Below are positions 24,283-33,439 of a stretch of DNA of 64,000 nt, in pieces. Position 1 is the stretch's first letter; each line of letters begins with the position of its first letter. Source of the DNA: Candidatus Skiveiella danica (GTDB lineage: Bacteria > Pseudomonadota > Gammaproteobacteria > Burkholderiales > Burkholderiaceae_C); NCBI GenBank assembly GCA_016721925.1, contig JADKHE010000011.1, positions 728,501 through 792,500 of the forward strand. The letters run 5' to 3'. Made by a program: the position numbers and the translations under genes. The notes under the pieces are model-generated. The model was not told where the DNA came from. It saw nothing but the letters and a program-made list of their open reading frames with translations, and made no database searches.

Positions 24283-24897
24283 TCAGGACTTGTACTTCAC
24301 GCTGCAGCCGTAGGCCTGGCTGGTGGACACCGACAGCGGTTTGCCGGCCTTGATTTCGCCCAGCGCCTGGCGGATATACGGGGTGGCCTTGGGGATATCG
24401 TCCACGCGGGACGACGGGATGCTGTCGATGCCGCCGGCATACACCAGCACGCCCTGGGCGTTGACGATGTACATGTGCGGCGTGACGCGGGCGCCGTAGG
24501 CCTTGCCCACGACGCCGTCCTCGTCCATCAGCGTGGCGGTGGGGACGGCCTGCTTGTCCTGCATCCAGCGCGCCAGCTGCGCGGGGCTCAGGTAGTCGCC
24601 GCTGGCGGTCTCGGTGGAGTTGATCGCCAGCCAGACCACGCCCTGTGCGGCAGCTTCCTTTTGCAGCGACTGCATGTTGCCCTGGTAGTGCTTGCGCACG
24701 AAGGGGCAACCGGGGTTGTTCCATTCCAGCACCACGGTCTTGCCCTTGAAATCGGCCAGGCGCACCGGTTTGCCGGCGGTGTCCGTGAGCGTGAAGCCGG
24801 GCGCGCTCTGGCCCACCACCGCGGGTGCGGCCATGGCATGGCCCTGCATGAGGATGGCTGCCGCGGCGGCGGCGCTCAGGAATGAACGACGTTGCAT
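24283..24897 (-). CDS. Secreted thioredoxin-fold redoxin (AhpC/TSA-like)
   Basis: 204 residues. The start MQRRSFLSAAAAAAILMQGHAMA has a twin-arginine-like RRSFL motif and an Ala-rich core. The domain begins VVGQSAPGFTLTDTAGK and has NPGCPFVRKHY near residue 70, a single active-site cysteine before the helix instead of CxxC, then WLAINST. This is the PRX-like redoxin type found beside periplasmic thiol systems. The dsbD gene lies 45 bases upstream on the same strand, which could keep it reduced; that link is inference. The last cysteine (YGCSVKYKS) is at the C-terminus. Confidence 0.85.
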   Translation of the reverse strand: MQRRSFLSAAAAAAILMQGHAMAAPAVVGQSAPGFTLTDTAGKPVRLADFKGKTVVLEWNNPGCPFVRKHYQGNMQSLQKEAAAQGVVWLAINSTETASGDYLSPAQLARWMQDKQAVPTATLMDEDGVVGKAYGARVTPHMYIVNAQGVLVYAGGIDSIPSSRVDDIPKATPYIRQALGEIKAGKPLSVSTSQAYGCSVKYKS

Positions 24898-24942
24898 GAT
24901 GCTTTCACCTCCATTTGAGAGACGGAACAACCGAACCCCATG

Positions 24943-27135
24943 TCAGAGCGCGGCCAATGCCGAGCGCAATTCGTCCACGCCCAGGATCTCCGACAGCACC
25001 ACCGGGGCACGGCCCTTCTGGTAGAGCACATACACCGGCACCCCATTGCGCCCCAGGGCGCTCAGCGCGGCGGTGATGGCGGGGTCGCGGCGGGTCCAGT
25101 CGGCGCGCAGCAGGTGCACCTTTTTCGCGTCGAAGTCGGCCAGCACGGCGGCGTTGGCGAGCGTGGTCTTCTTGTTGTACTGGCAGGTCACGCACCAGGC
25201 CGCGGTGAAATCGACGAACACCGGTTGCCCGGCCGCCAGCAGGCTGTCCACCTTGCCCGTCGCCCAGGGCTGCCAGCGCTCGGCGGAGCCTGATACTGGC
25301 GTGGAATCGGCAAATTTCACGATATTTTGGCCAATCCCCAGCGTCAACAGGGCGAAGCCTGCTATGGATAACGTAGCGAAGACCAGGCGGGCGCGGCCGT
25401 TCAGCGTGAGCGTCCACACCACGAACGCTCCGCTGACCAGCAGCGCCAGCAGGGCGCCGGCGCCGTCGATGCCGGTCTGCTGGCCCAGCACCCAGACCAG
25501 CCAGACCACGGTGGCAAACATCGGGAAGGCCATCAGGCGGCGGAAGGTCTGCATCCAGGCGCCGGGGCGGGGCAGCGCGCGCGCCACCGCGGGCACCAGG
25601 CTGGCGGCCAGGTAGGGCAGCGCCAGCCCGAGACCCGTGATGGCAAAAACGGCCAGCGCCTGAGCAGCCGGCAGGCTGACGGCCAGCCCGAGCGAGGCGC
25701 CCATGAAGGGCGCGGTGCAGGGCGAGGCCACGGCCACCGCCAGCACGCCGGTCAGGAAGGCGTCGAGCACCGGATGGCGCGCCTGCAGGCTGGCCACGCT
25801 GGAGGGCAGGAACGAGCCGAACTCGAACAGACCGGCCAGGTTCAGGCCGATCAGGGTGAACAGCGCCGCCAGCGCCGCCACCACGCCGGGGCTTTGCAGC
25901 TGGAAGCCCCAGCCCAGGCTTTCGCCGGCGGCGCGCAAGGCCAGCAGCAGCGCACCCAGCGCGGTGAAGGACAGAATCACGCCGGCGGTGTAGGCCAGGC
26001 CGCTGAGGCGGTGGGCGCGCCGGTCATCGGCGTGGCGGGCGAAGCCGACCACCTTGATGGCCAGCACCGGGAACACGCAGGGCATCAGGTTCAGGATCAA
26101 GCCACCGAGCAACGCACCCAGCAGCACCAGCATCAGCGACGTGGAGCCGCCTGCGGGGGCCGCGGCGGTTGCGGCGGCGTTGGCCTTGAGGGCGGTGTCG
26201 GGTGCGCTCGATACGCCGGGGCCGGCGGCGACCTTGGGCCATTCGCCCACAACCTTGAGCTCGGCGCGCCAGCCTTGGCCGCCCGACGCAAACACGACCG
26301 GCATCAAGGAAGGACTGTTCAGCCGCTGTGGCGCCAGCGGGATGCTCGCGGTCCATTCGGCGCCATTCCAGGCTTGCTTGGGCGTGGCCGCGGTCTCGAT
26401 GACTTCGGGCGTTTCCGGGAAGACGTCCAGCGTCTTGCCGCGCAACTCCACCGGCAGGCCCTGCACACTGAAGCGCAGCAGGTTGCCGTCGATCCGGACC
26501 ACGCTGTCGGGCAGGATGCCCTGGGTGGTCAGCGCTGGCCGGGGCTGGGCCTTGAAAGCGGCCTCAAACGCCGCCCCGTTGAGCGCGGTGGAGCCCTTGA
26601 GGGGGATCTGGAGGGCAAATTCGCCTTCTTCCGGAATGCACTCCTTGCGACACACCAGCCAGGACGCCTTGAGCTTGATGTCCAGCGTGTGGCCCGTCAG
26701 AGGCGGTTTGAAGTCGGGTGTGATCGTCAGCGGCACCGGCAGCAGCACCGTGCCCTCGTAGCCGTAGTTGGCCAGGCTGCCAATCGGGATCTTCTTCGGG
26801 ATCGGCCAGGCAATGTCGCCGGCGATCACGCCCGGCGGCAGCGTCCATTCGAGCGTGGTCGGCAGGCCGGAGTCGCCGGAATTCTTCCAGTAGGTGTGCC
26901 ATTCGGGCTTGTGCGCGAGTTGAAGCCCGACCCAGACCGGTTGCCTGGCCGCTGCCGCTTCGCCGAGTCCCACCGGAACGCCCTGCGGTGCGAACGCCAG
27001 CAGCTCGGCGCGCACCTGAGGCGTCGTGACGACCGTTTTGGAAGAATCTTGAGCCCATCCCAGCGTCGAATGGACCAAGCCTGCTATCAGAATCAAAGCA
27101 GGAAAGAGAATGCGCGGCAGACGGAATCGAATCAT
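24943..27135 (-). CDS. dsbD: Thiol:disulfide interchange protein DsbD
   Basis: 730 residues in the canonical three parts. A signal peptide (MIRFRLPRILFPALILIAGLVHSTLGWA) leads into the N-terminal periplasmic domain (to ~320, with CRKECIPEEG near 187). A membrane domain with eight or so helices follows (~350-600, with NLMPCVFPVL and SPCTAPFMG). The thioredoxin-like end has FTAAWCVTCQYNKK near 648. It moves electrons from cytoplasmic thioredoxin to periplasmic thiol proteins. I chose ATG 27135 because the signal peptide starts there; the upstream 32 codons are Pro/Ala-rich. The redoxin at 24283 follows in the same direction. Confidence 0.94.
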   Translation of the reverse strand: MIRFRLPRILFPALILIAGLVHSTLGWAQDSSKTVVTTPQVRAELLAFAPQGVPVGLGEAAAARQPVWVGLQLAHKPEWHTYWKNSGDSGLPTTLEWTLPPGVIAGDIAWPIPKKIPIGSLANYGYEGTVLLPVPLTITPDFKPPLTGHTLDIKLKASWLVCRKECIPEEGEFALQIPLKGSTALNGAAFEAAFKAQPRPALTTQGILPDSVVRIDGNLLRFSVQGLPVELRGKTLDVFPETPEVIETAATPKQAWNGAEWTASIPLAPQRLNSPSLMPVVFASGGQGWRAELKVVGEWPKVAAGPGVSSAPDTALKANAAATAAAPAGGSTSLMLVLLGALLGGLILNLMPCVFPVLAIKVVGFARHADDRRAHRLSGLAYTAGVILSFTALGALLLALRAAGESLGWGFQLQSPGVVAALAALFTLIGLNLAGLFEFGSFLPSSVASLQARHPVLDAFLTGVLAVAVASPCTAPFMGASLGLAVSLPAAQALAVFAITGLGLALPYLAASLVPAVARALPRPGAWMQTFRRLMAFPMFATVVWLVWVLGQQTGIDGAGALLALLVSGAFVVWTLTLNGRARLVFATLSIAGFALLTLGIGQNIVKFADSTPVSGSAERWQPWATGKVDSLLAAGQPVFVDFTAAWCVTCQYNKKTTLANAAVLADFDAKKVHLLRADWTRRDPAITAALSALGRNGVPVYVLYQKGRAPVVLSEILGVDELRSALAAL
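27082..27103 (+). repeat. Interspersed AT-rich repeat copy in the dsbD signal-peptide codons
   Basis: TGCTATCAGAATCAAAG followed by CAGGA, with the TGCTATCA and CAGGA ends of the repeat family. A weaker second copy lies in the same gene near 25360-25377. Confidence 0.5.
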
Positions 27136-27267
27136 GGGTGATGTTGGGGCTGAGGCCGTGGGAGTGCGTCGGGTCGGATTTGGTTCCCCGGCAGCACCCG
27201 CCGCTGCCCGGTCGGGCGCGACAGCTGCCATTGTCGCCGCTTGCCGGGACGGCCGCTGCAGGGGTGC

Positions 27268-27621
27268 TCAGCGGGCGCGGCGGGGTGCGGCCGGGCCTGT
27301 CGTTGCGGGCGGCGGTGCGGCCCCGAACACGGCGGGCAATTTTTGGGGCGCCTTGATGCGCAGCTGCTTGTTCACGTTTTCCTGGCCGAACACCACCTCG
27401 ATGTCGGTCACGCGCACGCCGAACAGCGGCGCCAGGAACTTGACCATGTAGTCGGTGGCCCGGCCGTTCTCGGGCTTGGCCTTGACGCTGACGCGCAGCT
27501 GGTTGCCCTGGGGTTCACCGATGGCGTCACTCCTGGCGCTGGGCTTGCCCAGGATGTTGACGATCAGCACATCGCCGTCCCAGCAGAAGAACGACTCACC
27601 GGTGATGTTGCGGTGCTGCAT
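27268..27621 (-). CDS. DUF167 (YggU-family) protein
   Basis: 117 residues. The core DVLIVNILGKPSARSDAI, then LRVSVKAKPENGRATDYMVKFLAPLFGV and QENVNKQLRI, matches the small DUF167/YggU domain, whose function is not known. A Pro/Ala-rich tail of ~20 residues after the domain is unlike most members and probably disordered. It is 46 bases after the alanyl-tRNA editing gene and reads the same way. Confidence 0.85.
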   Translation of the reverse strand: MQHRNITGESFFCWDGDVLIVNILGKPSARSDAIGEPQGNQLRVSVKAKPENGRATDYMVKFLAPLFGVRVTDIEVVFGQENVNKQLRIKAPQKLPAVFGAAPPPATTGPAAPRRAR

Positions 27622-27667
27622 GAAGTCGGCGGATGTCCGGGCGGGCCTTGGTCCGGCGCGCGACGCA

Positions 27668-28435
27668 TCAGGTGGCGAAACCGAGCACCACGCGGCGCGT
27701 GGTGGCCGACTTCTTTTCGATCTTGGTCACCACCACCGCGCCGATTTCCGAGGTGTTGGCCACGTGCGTGCCGCCGCAGGGCTGGAAGTCGATCAGCTCG
27801 GTGGCGCCGATGCGGATCGTCCTGATGGTGCCGCTGCCGCGCGGCGGCTGCACGCTCATGCTTTTCACCAGTGCCGGATTGGCGTCCAGCTCGGCATCGG
27901 TGATGCGGCCCACCGTCACCGGATGCGCTGCGGTCACCAGCGCGGCGATGGCGGCAGTCAGCGCATCCTTGTCCAGCGGATCGGTCATGTTGAAGTCCAG
28001 GCGCGCATAGTCGGGCGTGATCGAACAGCCATTGACCAGTTGCGGCACCACATGGCACAGCAGGTGCGTGGTGGTGTGAAAACGCATCAACCGGTGGCGC
28101 CGCGCCCAGTCGATGCGGGCGGTCACCGTGTCGCCGACCTGCAGTCCTTGCTGTTGACAGAAGTCCTGAATCGATAGCGAAGAATGACCGTCTTGTGCTG
28201 GGACATGGCAGATATCGTTCGTAAACTGTCCTTCAGCGTCTTTTCCCTTGCGGGTGTCGCTGATGGGCAGCGCACGGCCGTCGGCGAGCACCAGGGTGCC
28301 CGCGTCGCCGGCCTGCCCGCCGCCCAGCGGGTAGAACACGGTGCGGTCCAGCACGACGCCCTGGTCGGTGATGGCCGTGACGGTGGCGGTGCATTCGGCC
28401 AGATAGGCATCGGTGCGGAAGAGGTCCTGGGTCAT
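27668..28435 (-). CDS. Alanyl-tRNA editing protein AlaX
   Basis: 255 residues resembling the editing half of AlaRS. The zinc-binding editing-site motifs are HTTTHLL near residue 119 (HxxxH) and CGGTHVANTSEIG near 215 (CxxxH). It hydrolyses Ser- or Gly-mischarged tRNA(Ala) in trans. The N-terminal PLGGGQAGDAGTL near 40 is the matching beta-barrel part. ATG 28435 follows the family; the longer frame upstream is antisense to the creatininase gene. Codons for SLSIQDF contain a repeat copy at 28161-28180, a visible in-frame insert relative to the GC-rich rest. Confidence 0.9.
   Translation of the reverse strand: MTQDLFRTDAYLAECTATVTAITDQGVVLDRTVFYPLGGGQAGDAGTLVLADGRALPISDTRKGKDAEGQFTNDICHVPAQDGHSSLSIQDFCQQQGLQVGDTVTARIDWARRHRLMRFHTTTHLLCHVVPQLVNGCSITPDYARLDFNMTDPLDKDALTAAIAALVTAAHPVTVGRITDAELDANPALVKSMSVQPPRGSGTIRTIRIGATELIDFQPCGGTHVANTSEIGAVVVTKIEKKSATTRRVVLGFAT
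28161..28180 (-). repeat. Interspersed AT-rich repeat copy inside alaX
   Basis: Read on the minus strand it is TCGCTATCGATTCAGGACTT, very close to the copy at 44220 (TGCTATCAATACAGGACTT). It is in frame within the coding region. Confidence 0.6.
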
Positions 28436-28528
28436 GGCCCGGATGATAGTTCGGCGGTGCGGGTGCTCGAACCGGGCGGTGCCTTTTCCGGGCGCCACGA
28501 TGCAACCATTCGCATTAAGATGCGGCCG

Positions 28529-29362
28529 ATGAGCTTGCTGCCTCGCTTCTGGTCCGACCTGGCCACCACCGACTTTGCCGGGCTTGATGCCACGCGCACC
28601 GTGGCCGTGCTGCCGGTCGCAGCGACCGAACAACATGGGCCGCACCTGCCCTTGTCCGTCGATGTCGATCTGGCCGATGGCATCGTGGCGGCCGCGTTGC
28701 CTCACCTGCCGGCGGATCTCCCGGTGCTGTTCCTGCCCACGCAGGCTGTCGGCTTCAGCCCGGAGCACGCGCGCTTTGCCGGCACGCTGACGCTGAAGGC
28801 CGAGACGGTGCTGCGCCTGTGGACCGACATCGGCGACTCGGTGGCCGACAGCGGCCTGAAGAAGCTGGTGCTGTTCAATGCCCATGGCGGGCAGGTCGGC
28901 CTGATGGACCCGGTGGCGCGCGACCTGCGCGCGCGCCGCGGCCTGCTGGTGTACAGCGTGAACTGGTTCAACCTGCCGATGCTCGATGCGCAAGGGCGTG
29001 ATGTCGCAGCGCTGTTCAGCGCCGACGAGCACCGGTTCGGCATCCATGCGGGCGACATCGAAACCTCGATGATGCTGGCGCTGCGGCCCGAACAGGTGCG
29101 CATGCAGCACGCGCGCAATTTCCGGTCCACGTCCCAGGACCGCGCGGCCGCCTGGCCGCTGCTGGGCAACGGACGCAGCGCGAAGCTGGGCTGGCAGATG
29201 CAGGACTACCACCCTGCCGGCGCCGTGGGCGATGCGGCGGCAGCCACGCCGGAAAAGGGACGCTGCGTGATTGAGGCAGCGGGCCTGCAACTGGCCCGGC
29301 TGCTGCTGGAGGTGTCGCAGTTGTCCCTGTCCACCCTTGCCGATGCGGGTGGCGCAGCCTGA
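28529..29362 (+). CDS. Creatininase-family amidohydrolase
   Basis: 277 residues from MSLLPRFWSDL; MRPMSLL at 28520 is an in-frame alternative. The creatininase metal site is visible: ATEQHGPHLPLSVDVDLADG near residue 32 (Glu, His, Asp), FNAHGGQVG near 112 (His) and a Glu in HAGDIETSMM near 175. Members hydrolyse creatinine or related amides, or act in cofactor pathways (MftE, FAPy deformylase). Nothing nearby names the substrate. It diverges from alaX with about 90 bases between. Confidence 0.87.
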   Translation: MSLLPRFWSDLATTDFAGLDATRTVAVLPVAATEQHGPHLPLSVDVDLADGIVAAALPHLPADLPVLFLPTQAVGFSPEHARFAGTLTLKAETVLRLWTDIGDSVADSGLKKLVLFNAHGGQVGLMDPVARDLRARRGLLVYSVNWFNLPMLDAQGRDVAALFSADEHRFGIHAGDIETSMMLALRPEQVRMQHARNFRSTSQDRAAAWPLLGNGRSAKLGWQMQDYHPAGAVGDAAAATPEKGRCVIEAAGLQLARLLLEVSQLSLSTLADAGGAA

Positions 29363-29380
29363 CATCGCGCCGAGCAACCC

Positions 29381-31258
29381 ATGATGCGCGCGACCTTGTC
29401 CGGACGATCACCGTGGATCCGGTTCGCGTCGGCGTGGCGGGCTTGGAGCGAGATCCTGGGTGCGGCTTTCCTGGCCTTCGTGCTGAGCCTGATCCTGGCC
29501 GGCGCGGCCCACAGCGCTCAGACCGCGCGACAGTCGCTGGACGGCTGGATCGAGAACGGCACCCAGGCCACGATCGATCAGGTCAGCGCCGCCGCAGCCC
29601 AGCGCTTCAAGCCGGTGTTGCCCGATGCGGTGCATGACCTGGGTCCGGGCAAGACCTTGTGGTTGCGCCTGCGGCTGCAGGCCGATCCTGGCGACAGGCC
29701 TGAATGGGGGCTGGACCTGCCGGTCCCCCTGCTGGATTTCGTGACGCTCTACGAAAAAGGGCCGGATGGCAAATGGTCTGCGCAGCGCGCGGGCGACACG
29801 CTGGCCGTGGCCTCCTGGAGCCGGCCCGGCCGCTATGCCAGCTTTGACCTGAACCTGCCGCCCGGCGCGACGCGCGAAGTCTTTTTGCAGGTGCGCCACC
29901 GCGACCCGATCGGATTCGAGTTGCGCATCGCGCCGGCGTCTGCGCTGGAGCAGGGACGCAAGATCGACTACCTTCCCCTGGGCATGATTCTGGGCACGCT
30001 GCTGCTGCTGACCGCGTGGTGCCTGATCCAGGCGGGCATTCATCGGGATCCGGTGTACGCCTGGTACGGTCTCTACGCGGCCGCGATGACCCTCACGATG
30101 GCCGCGGTCACCGGGGTGGCCGGCCAGTTGTTTTGGAATCAGTCGCCGTTCTGGGCCGACCGTGCGCAAGGTGTGCTGCCCATTGCGCTGTCCGGGATCA
30201 ACATCCTGTTCCTGCGGCACCTGTGCAGCCTGGCCGCGCGCTACCCGAAGGTCGACCGGCTGGCGTTAGGGACGGGCGTTCTGGTTCTGTTGATGAGCGC
30301 TGCCTATCCCTGGGTCGAAGGCTGGGCCAGCAATGCCATGGTTTCCTTCAGCCTGCTGGCCAGCCTGGTTCTGACGTTCGTTCTGGCCGGTCTGGCGTGG
30401 CGCCGCGGCGATCCCGTGGGTGGCTGGGTGCTGCTGGCCTACGCGCCTCTGGCCCTGACGATCGTGGTGGTGGTGGTGCGCCTGTATGGGTGGATCACCG
30501 CGAGCTGGCTCACGTTCGACGCCAGTGCGGCGGCCTCGGCGCTGGCCGTGCCGCTTCTGCTGGGGGCGCTCCATGCGCGTTCGCGGGACCGCCATGGCGT
30601 GCGCACCCGCGTAAACAAGCTCACCCAGCAGGACGCGCTGACCGGCCTGCTGTCCGCCATGGCGTTCGAGGAGCAACTCAAAGGTGCGGTGTCGGGCGCC
30701 ATCATGCGCCGGGAGGCCGCGGCCGTCGTGGTGGTGGAAGTGGTCAACCTGCAGGCCATCCGACAGGCCTATGGGGATGAAATGGCCGAGCAATGCCTGC
30801 TTCGCGCGGTCATCAAGCTGCACCGCGTGGTGCGCGATTCCGATCCGGCCGGGCGCATCGCGCCCGGCCGCTTCGGCCTGGTGCTGGAAGGCGTGCGCTC
30901 GCGCGCCGAGTTGCAGGAACGCATGGTGCGCCTGCTGACAGCCGGGCTGACACCGGCGCGCGGCGCGGCGCTGGATATTCCGCTGCAGTTTCACCTGGCC
31001 TGCGTGCTGCTCAGCGAGCGGGTCATGACGCCCGCACTGCTCCTGCGCGACCTGGACCGGCTGCTGGCCAGCATGTCGCCGCGCACGCGCCGTCCGATCC
31101 GCTTCCTGGATCCTGACGACAGCCGGGGGCCAACACGGAACAACCCGACAGACGGGGGTGCGCCGGCGGGAACGGTCAGCAGCCAGTCCGGTTCCAGCGG
31201 CCGTTCGCAGGGCCGCTCAAGCGGCCCCGACTCCGCCGGCCCGGGCGCGATGGTCTGA
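29381..31258 (+). CDS. 7TM receptor (7TMR-DISM) with degenerate GGDEF domain
   Basis: 625 residues: one N-terminal membrane segment (~25-45), a periplasmic 7TMR-DISMED2 sensor (~50-175), seven membrane helices (~190-395) and a C-terminal domain (~415-580) with the GGDEF-family opening TQQDALTGLLSAMAFEEQL. At the place of the GGDEF signature it reads APGRFGLVLEG, so the catalytic Gly-Gly-Asp-Glu is missing and cyclic-di-GMP synthesis is unlikely. It may bind a ligand or partner instead. The final ~50 residues are Ser/Gly/Pro-rich. No partner signalling gene is adjacent. Confidence 0.85.
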   Translation: MMRATLSGRSPWIRFASAWRAWSEILGAAFLAFVLSLILAGAAHSAQTARQSLDGWIENGTQATIDQVSAAAAQRFKPVLPDAVHDLGPGKTLWLRLRLQADPGDRPEWGLDLPVPLLDFVTLYEKGPDGKWSAQRAGDTLAVASWSRPGRYASFDLNLPPGATREVFLQVRHRDPIGFELRIAPASALEQGRKIDYLPLGMILGTLLLLTAWCLIQAGIHRDPVYAWYGLYAAAMTLTMAAVTGVAGQLFWNQSPFWADRAQGVLPIALSGINILFLRHLCSLAARYPKVDRLALGTGVLVLLMSAAYPWVEGWASNAMVSFSLLASLVLTFVLAGLAWRRGDPVGGWVLLAYAPLALTIVVVVVRLYGWITASWLTFDASAAASALAVPLLLGALHARSRDRHGVRTRVNKLTQQDALTGLLSAMAFEEQLKGAVSGAIMRREAAAVVVVEVVNLQAIRQAYGDEMAEQCLLRAVIKLHRVVRDSDPAGRIAPGRFGLVLEGVRSRAELQERMVRLLTAGLTPARGAALDIPLQFHLACVLLSERVMTPALLLRDLDRLLASMSPRTRRPIRFLDPDDSRGPTRNNPTDGGAPAGTVSSQSGSSGRSQGRSSGPDSAGPGAMV

Positions 31259-31358
31259 TCGCCGGGATGGCGCCCGGTGTGCGGGCGGCCGTGGCGGTCG
31301 AGCCTGGCGCAGGAACGATAATTTGGGCTTGTCTGTCCTTTGTTCACCGGAGTCGCCC

Positions 31359-32348
31359 ATGACCTTCTCGCGCCGCGGACTCGTGTCCCGCCTGTCCCGC
31401 ACCATTTTTGCCCTGGCCGCTTTCGGCGCGCTTGGTGTGGCCAGCGCCCAGACCGGCAAGCCGGTCAAGCTGATGGTGGGCTTCCCGCCGGGTGGCGGCA
31501 CGGACGCGATCGCGCGCATCCTGGCGGAGCGGCTCAAGGATGAGCTGGGCGTGCCGGTCATCGTCGAAAACAAGCCCGGCGCTGGCGGACAGATCGCGGC
31601 CCAGGCGCTGAAGGCCGCGCCGGCCGACGGAACGACCTATTTCCTGTCGCACGACCACACCATCACCATCTTGCCGATGGTCACGAAGAATCCCGGCTTT
31701 GCGCCGGCGACCGACTTCATGCCCGTGGCCGGTTTCGCCACGTTCGTCAATGCGTTTGCGGTCTCCGGCGGCACACCGGCCAAATCGTTCAACGAGTACG
31801 TCAACTGGGTGCGCACCCAGGGCAACGGCAAGGGCTCGGTGGGCGTGCCGGCGCCCGCGTCCACGCCCGAGTTCCTGGTCAAGTTGATCGGCGAGAAATA
31901 CAAGTTGGATCTGGTGGCGGCGCCCTACCGTGGCAGCGCACCGATGATGGCCGACATGCTGGGCAACCAGATCGCGGCCGGCGTGGCCTCGGTGCCAGAC
32001 TTCATCGAGAACCACAAGGCCGGCAAGGTGCGGGTCGTCGGCGTGCTGGGCGACAAGCGCCAGGCCGCGATGCCCGATGTACCGACCTTTGCCGAACTGG
32101 GCCTGGCCGGTTTCGAGGACATGCCCTACTACGGCATCTTCGCGCCGGCCGGCACGCCCAAGGCGACGGTCGACCAGTTCTCGGCCGCTGTGGCCAAGGC
32201 GATCGCCATGCCCGAGGTGCGCGAGAAGCTCACCGCGATGGGTCTGACGGTCGGCTACATGACGCCGCAGCAACTCGCCGCCCGCGAGCAGGCCTATGCC
32301 CAGGTCTGGGCGCGCATCATCAAGAACAGCGGTTTCCAGCCGCAGTGA
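31359..32348 (+). CDS. Bug-family periplasmic substrate-binding protein (tripartite tricarboxylate transporter type)
   Basis: 329 residues with a signal peptide (MTFSRRGLVSRLSRTIFALAAFGALGVASA). The mature part has the Bug signature KLMVGFPPGGGTDAIARILAERL, then VIVENKPGAGGQIAAQALKAAPADG and PYRGSAPMMADMLGNQI. Bug receptors bind organic acids and related small molecules for TctAB permeases. No tctA or tctB is nearby, so it is an orphan receptor, as is common in Burkholderiales. The stop overlaps the next start (TGATG), suggesting coupled translation with the RlmN-like gene, an unusual pairing. Confidence 0.92.
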   Translation: MTFSRRGLVSRLSRTIFALAAFGALGVASAQTGKPVKLMVGFPPGGGTDAIARILAERLKDELGVPVIVENKPGAGGQIAAQALKAAPADGTTYFLSHDHTITILPMVTKNPGFAPATDFMPVAGFATFVNAFAVSGGTPAKSFNEYVNWVRTQGNGKGSVGVPAPASTPEFLVKLIGEKYKLDLVAAPYRGSAPMMADMLGNQIAAGVASVPDFIENHKAGKVRVVGVLGDKRQAAMPDVPTFAELGLAGFEDMPYYGIFAPAGTPKATVDQFSAAVAKAIAMPEVREKLTAMGLTVGYMTPQQLAAREQAYAQVWARIIKNSGFQPQ

Positions 32349-33439
32349 TGGATTCGAGCCCGCTGGCCTTGCAGGACCTGGCGGATATCCGGCGCCAGTT
32401 GCGTGCGCTGGGTGCCGGACCCGGCCATGAGCAGCGGGTGCTGCGCCTGTGGGCCCAGGCCCTGCCCCAGGACAGTGGACGTCGGCGGCTGGAGGACTTT
32501 CTGCCCGCCGCGTTGCGCACCGCGTTGCCGGCGGTGGCTGATGGCCTGGCCGGCCTGGCACGGCTGCGTTCGGAACACCCGGGGCAGGACGGCTCGGCTC
32601 GCCTGCTCGTCGAACTGGCGGACGGGCAGACGGTGGAGAGCGTGCTGCTGGCGCCGGGCCGCATTGCCGGACTGTGCGTGTCCACCCAGGTGGGCTGCGC
32701 AGTCGGCTGCGTGTTCTGCATGACCGGGCAGGGCGGCTTGCTGCGCCAGCTCGGCAGTGCGGAGATCGTCGCGCAGGTGGCGCTGGCGCGCACGCGGCGC
32801 GCCGTGAACAAAGTCGTGTTCATGGGCATGGGCGAGCCGGCCCACAACCTGGACGCGGTGCTGGAAGCCATCGATCTGCTGGGCACGGTGGGCAACATCG
32901 GGCACAAGAACCTGGTCTTCTCCACGGTCGGCGACGCGCGCGTGTTCGAGCGACTGCCGCTGGGGCGGGTCAAGCCGGCACTGGCGCTGTCGCTGCACAC
33001 CACGGATGCGGCGCTGCGGGCCCGGTTGCTGCCACGCGCGCCGCGTATCGATCCGGCCGATCTCATCGAACAGGGTGAACGCTATGCCCGCGCCACCGGC
33101 TATCCCATTCAATACCAGTGGACGCTGATGCGCGGTGTCAATGACGGCGACGACGAGATCGAAGGTCTGGCGCGCCTGCTGGCGGGCCGTTACGCGATCC
33201 TGAACCTGATCCCCTACAACGCGGTCGAAGGCCTGCCGTTCGAGCGCCCGTCCTGGGAGCGTGCGGCCGAGATGGCGCGGGCCCTGCACCGGCGTGGTGT
33301 GCTGACCAAGCTGCGCCAGTCGGCGGCGCAGGATGTCGAGGGTGGTTGCGGGCAACTGCGCGCGCGTAGCCTGTCGCCGGCGCCCATCCGCTGGGTGGCC
33401 AAGCGGTCAAGTGCACAGCATTCGGTCGTGCAGGCATGA
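32348..33439 (+). CDS. RlmN/Cfr-type radical SAM RNA methyltransferase
   Basis: 363 residues. The radical SAM cluster motif is GCAVGCVFCMTG near residue 117 (CxxxCxxC). An upstream Cys in GLCVSTQVG and the C-terminal Cys in VEGGCGQLRA are the two methylation-mechanism cysteines of RlmN/Cfr. MGMGEPAHNLD and LSLHTTDAALRARLLP are typical too. RlmN methylates C2 of A2503 of 23S rRNA and A37 of some tRNAs. In Burkholderiales the housekeeping rlmN is normally near ndk and hisS, so this isolated gene between a Bug receptor and a metallo-hydrolase may be a second, specialised copy. That is inference. Confidence 0.85.
   Translation: MDSSPLALQDLADIRRQLRALGAGPGHEQRVLRLWAQALPQDSGRRRLEDFLPAALRTALPAVADGLAGLARLRSEHPGQDGSARLLVELADGQTVESVLLAPGRIAGLCVSTQVGCAVGCVFCMTGQGGLLRQLGSAEIVAQVALARTRRAVNKVVFMGMGEPAHNLDAVLEAIDLLGTVGNIGHKNLVFSTVGDARVFERLPLGRVKPALALSLHTTDAALRARLLPRAPRIDPADLIEQGERYARATGYPIQYQWTLMRGVNDGDDEIEGLARLLAGRYAILNLIPYNAVEGLPFERPSWERAAEMARALHRRGVLTKLRQSAAQDVEGGCGQLRARSLSPAPIRWVAKRSSAQHSVVQA

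Noticed and set aside
24943..27135. dsbD start at 27231
   Set aside because: The extra 32 codons are Pro/Ala/Arg-rich and precede a complete signal peptide at 27135.
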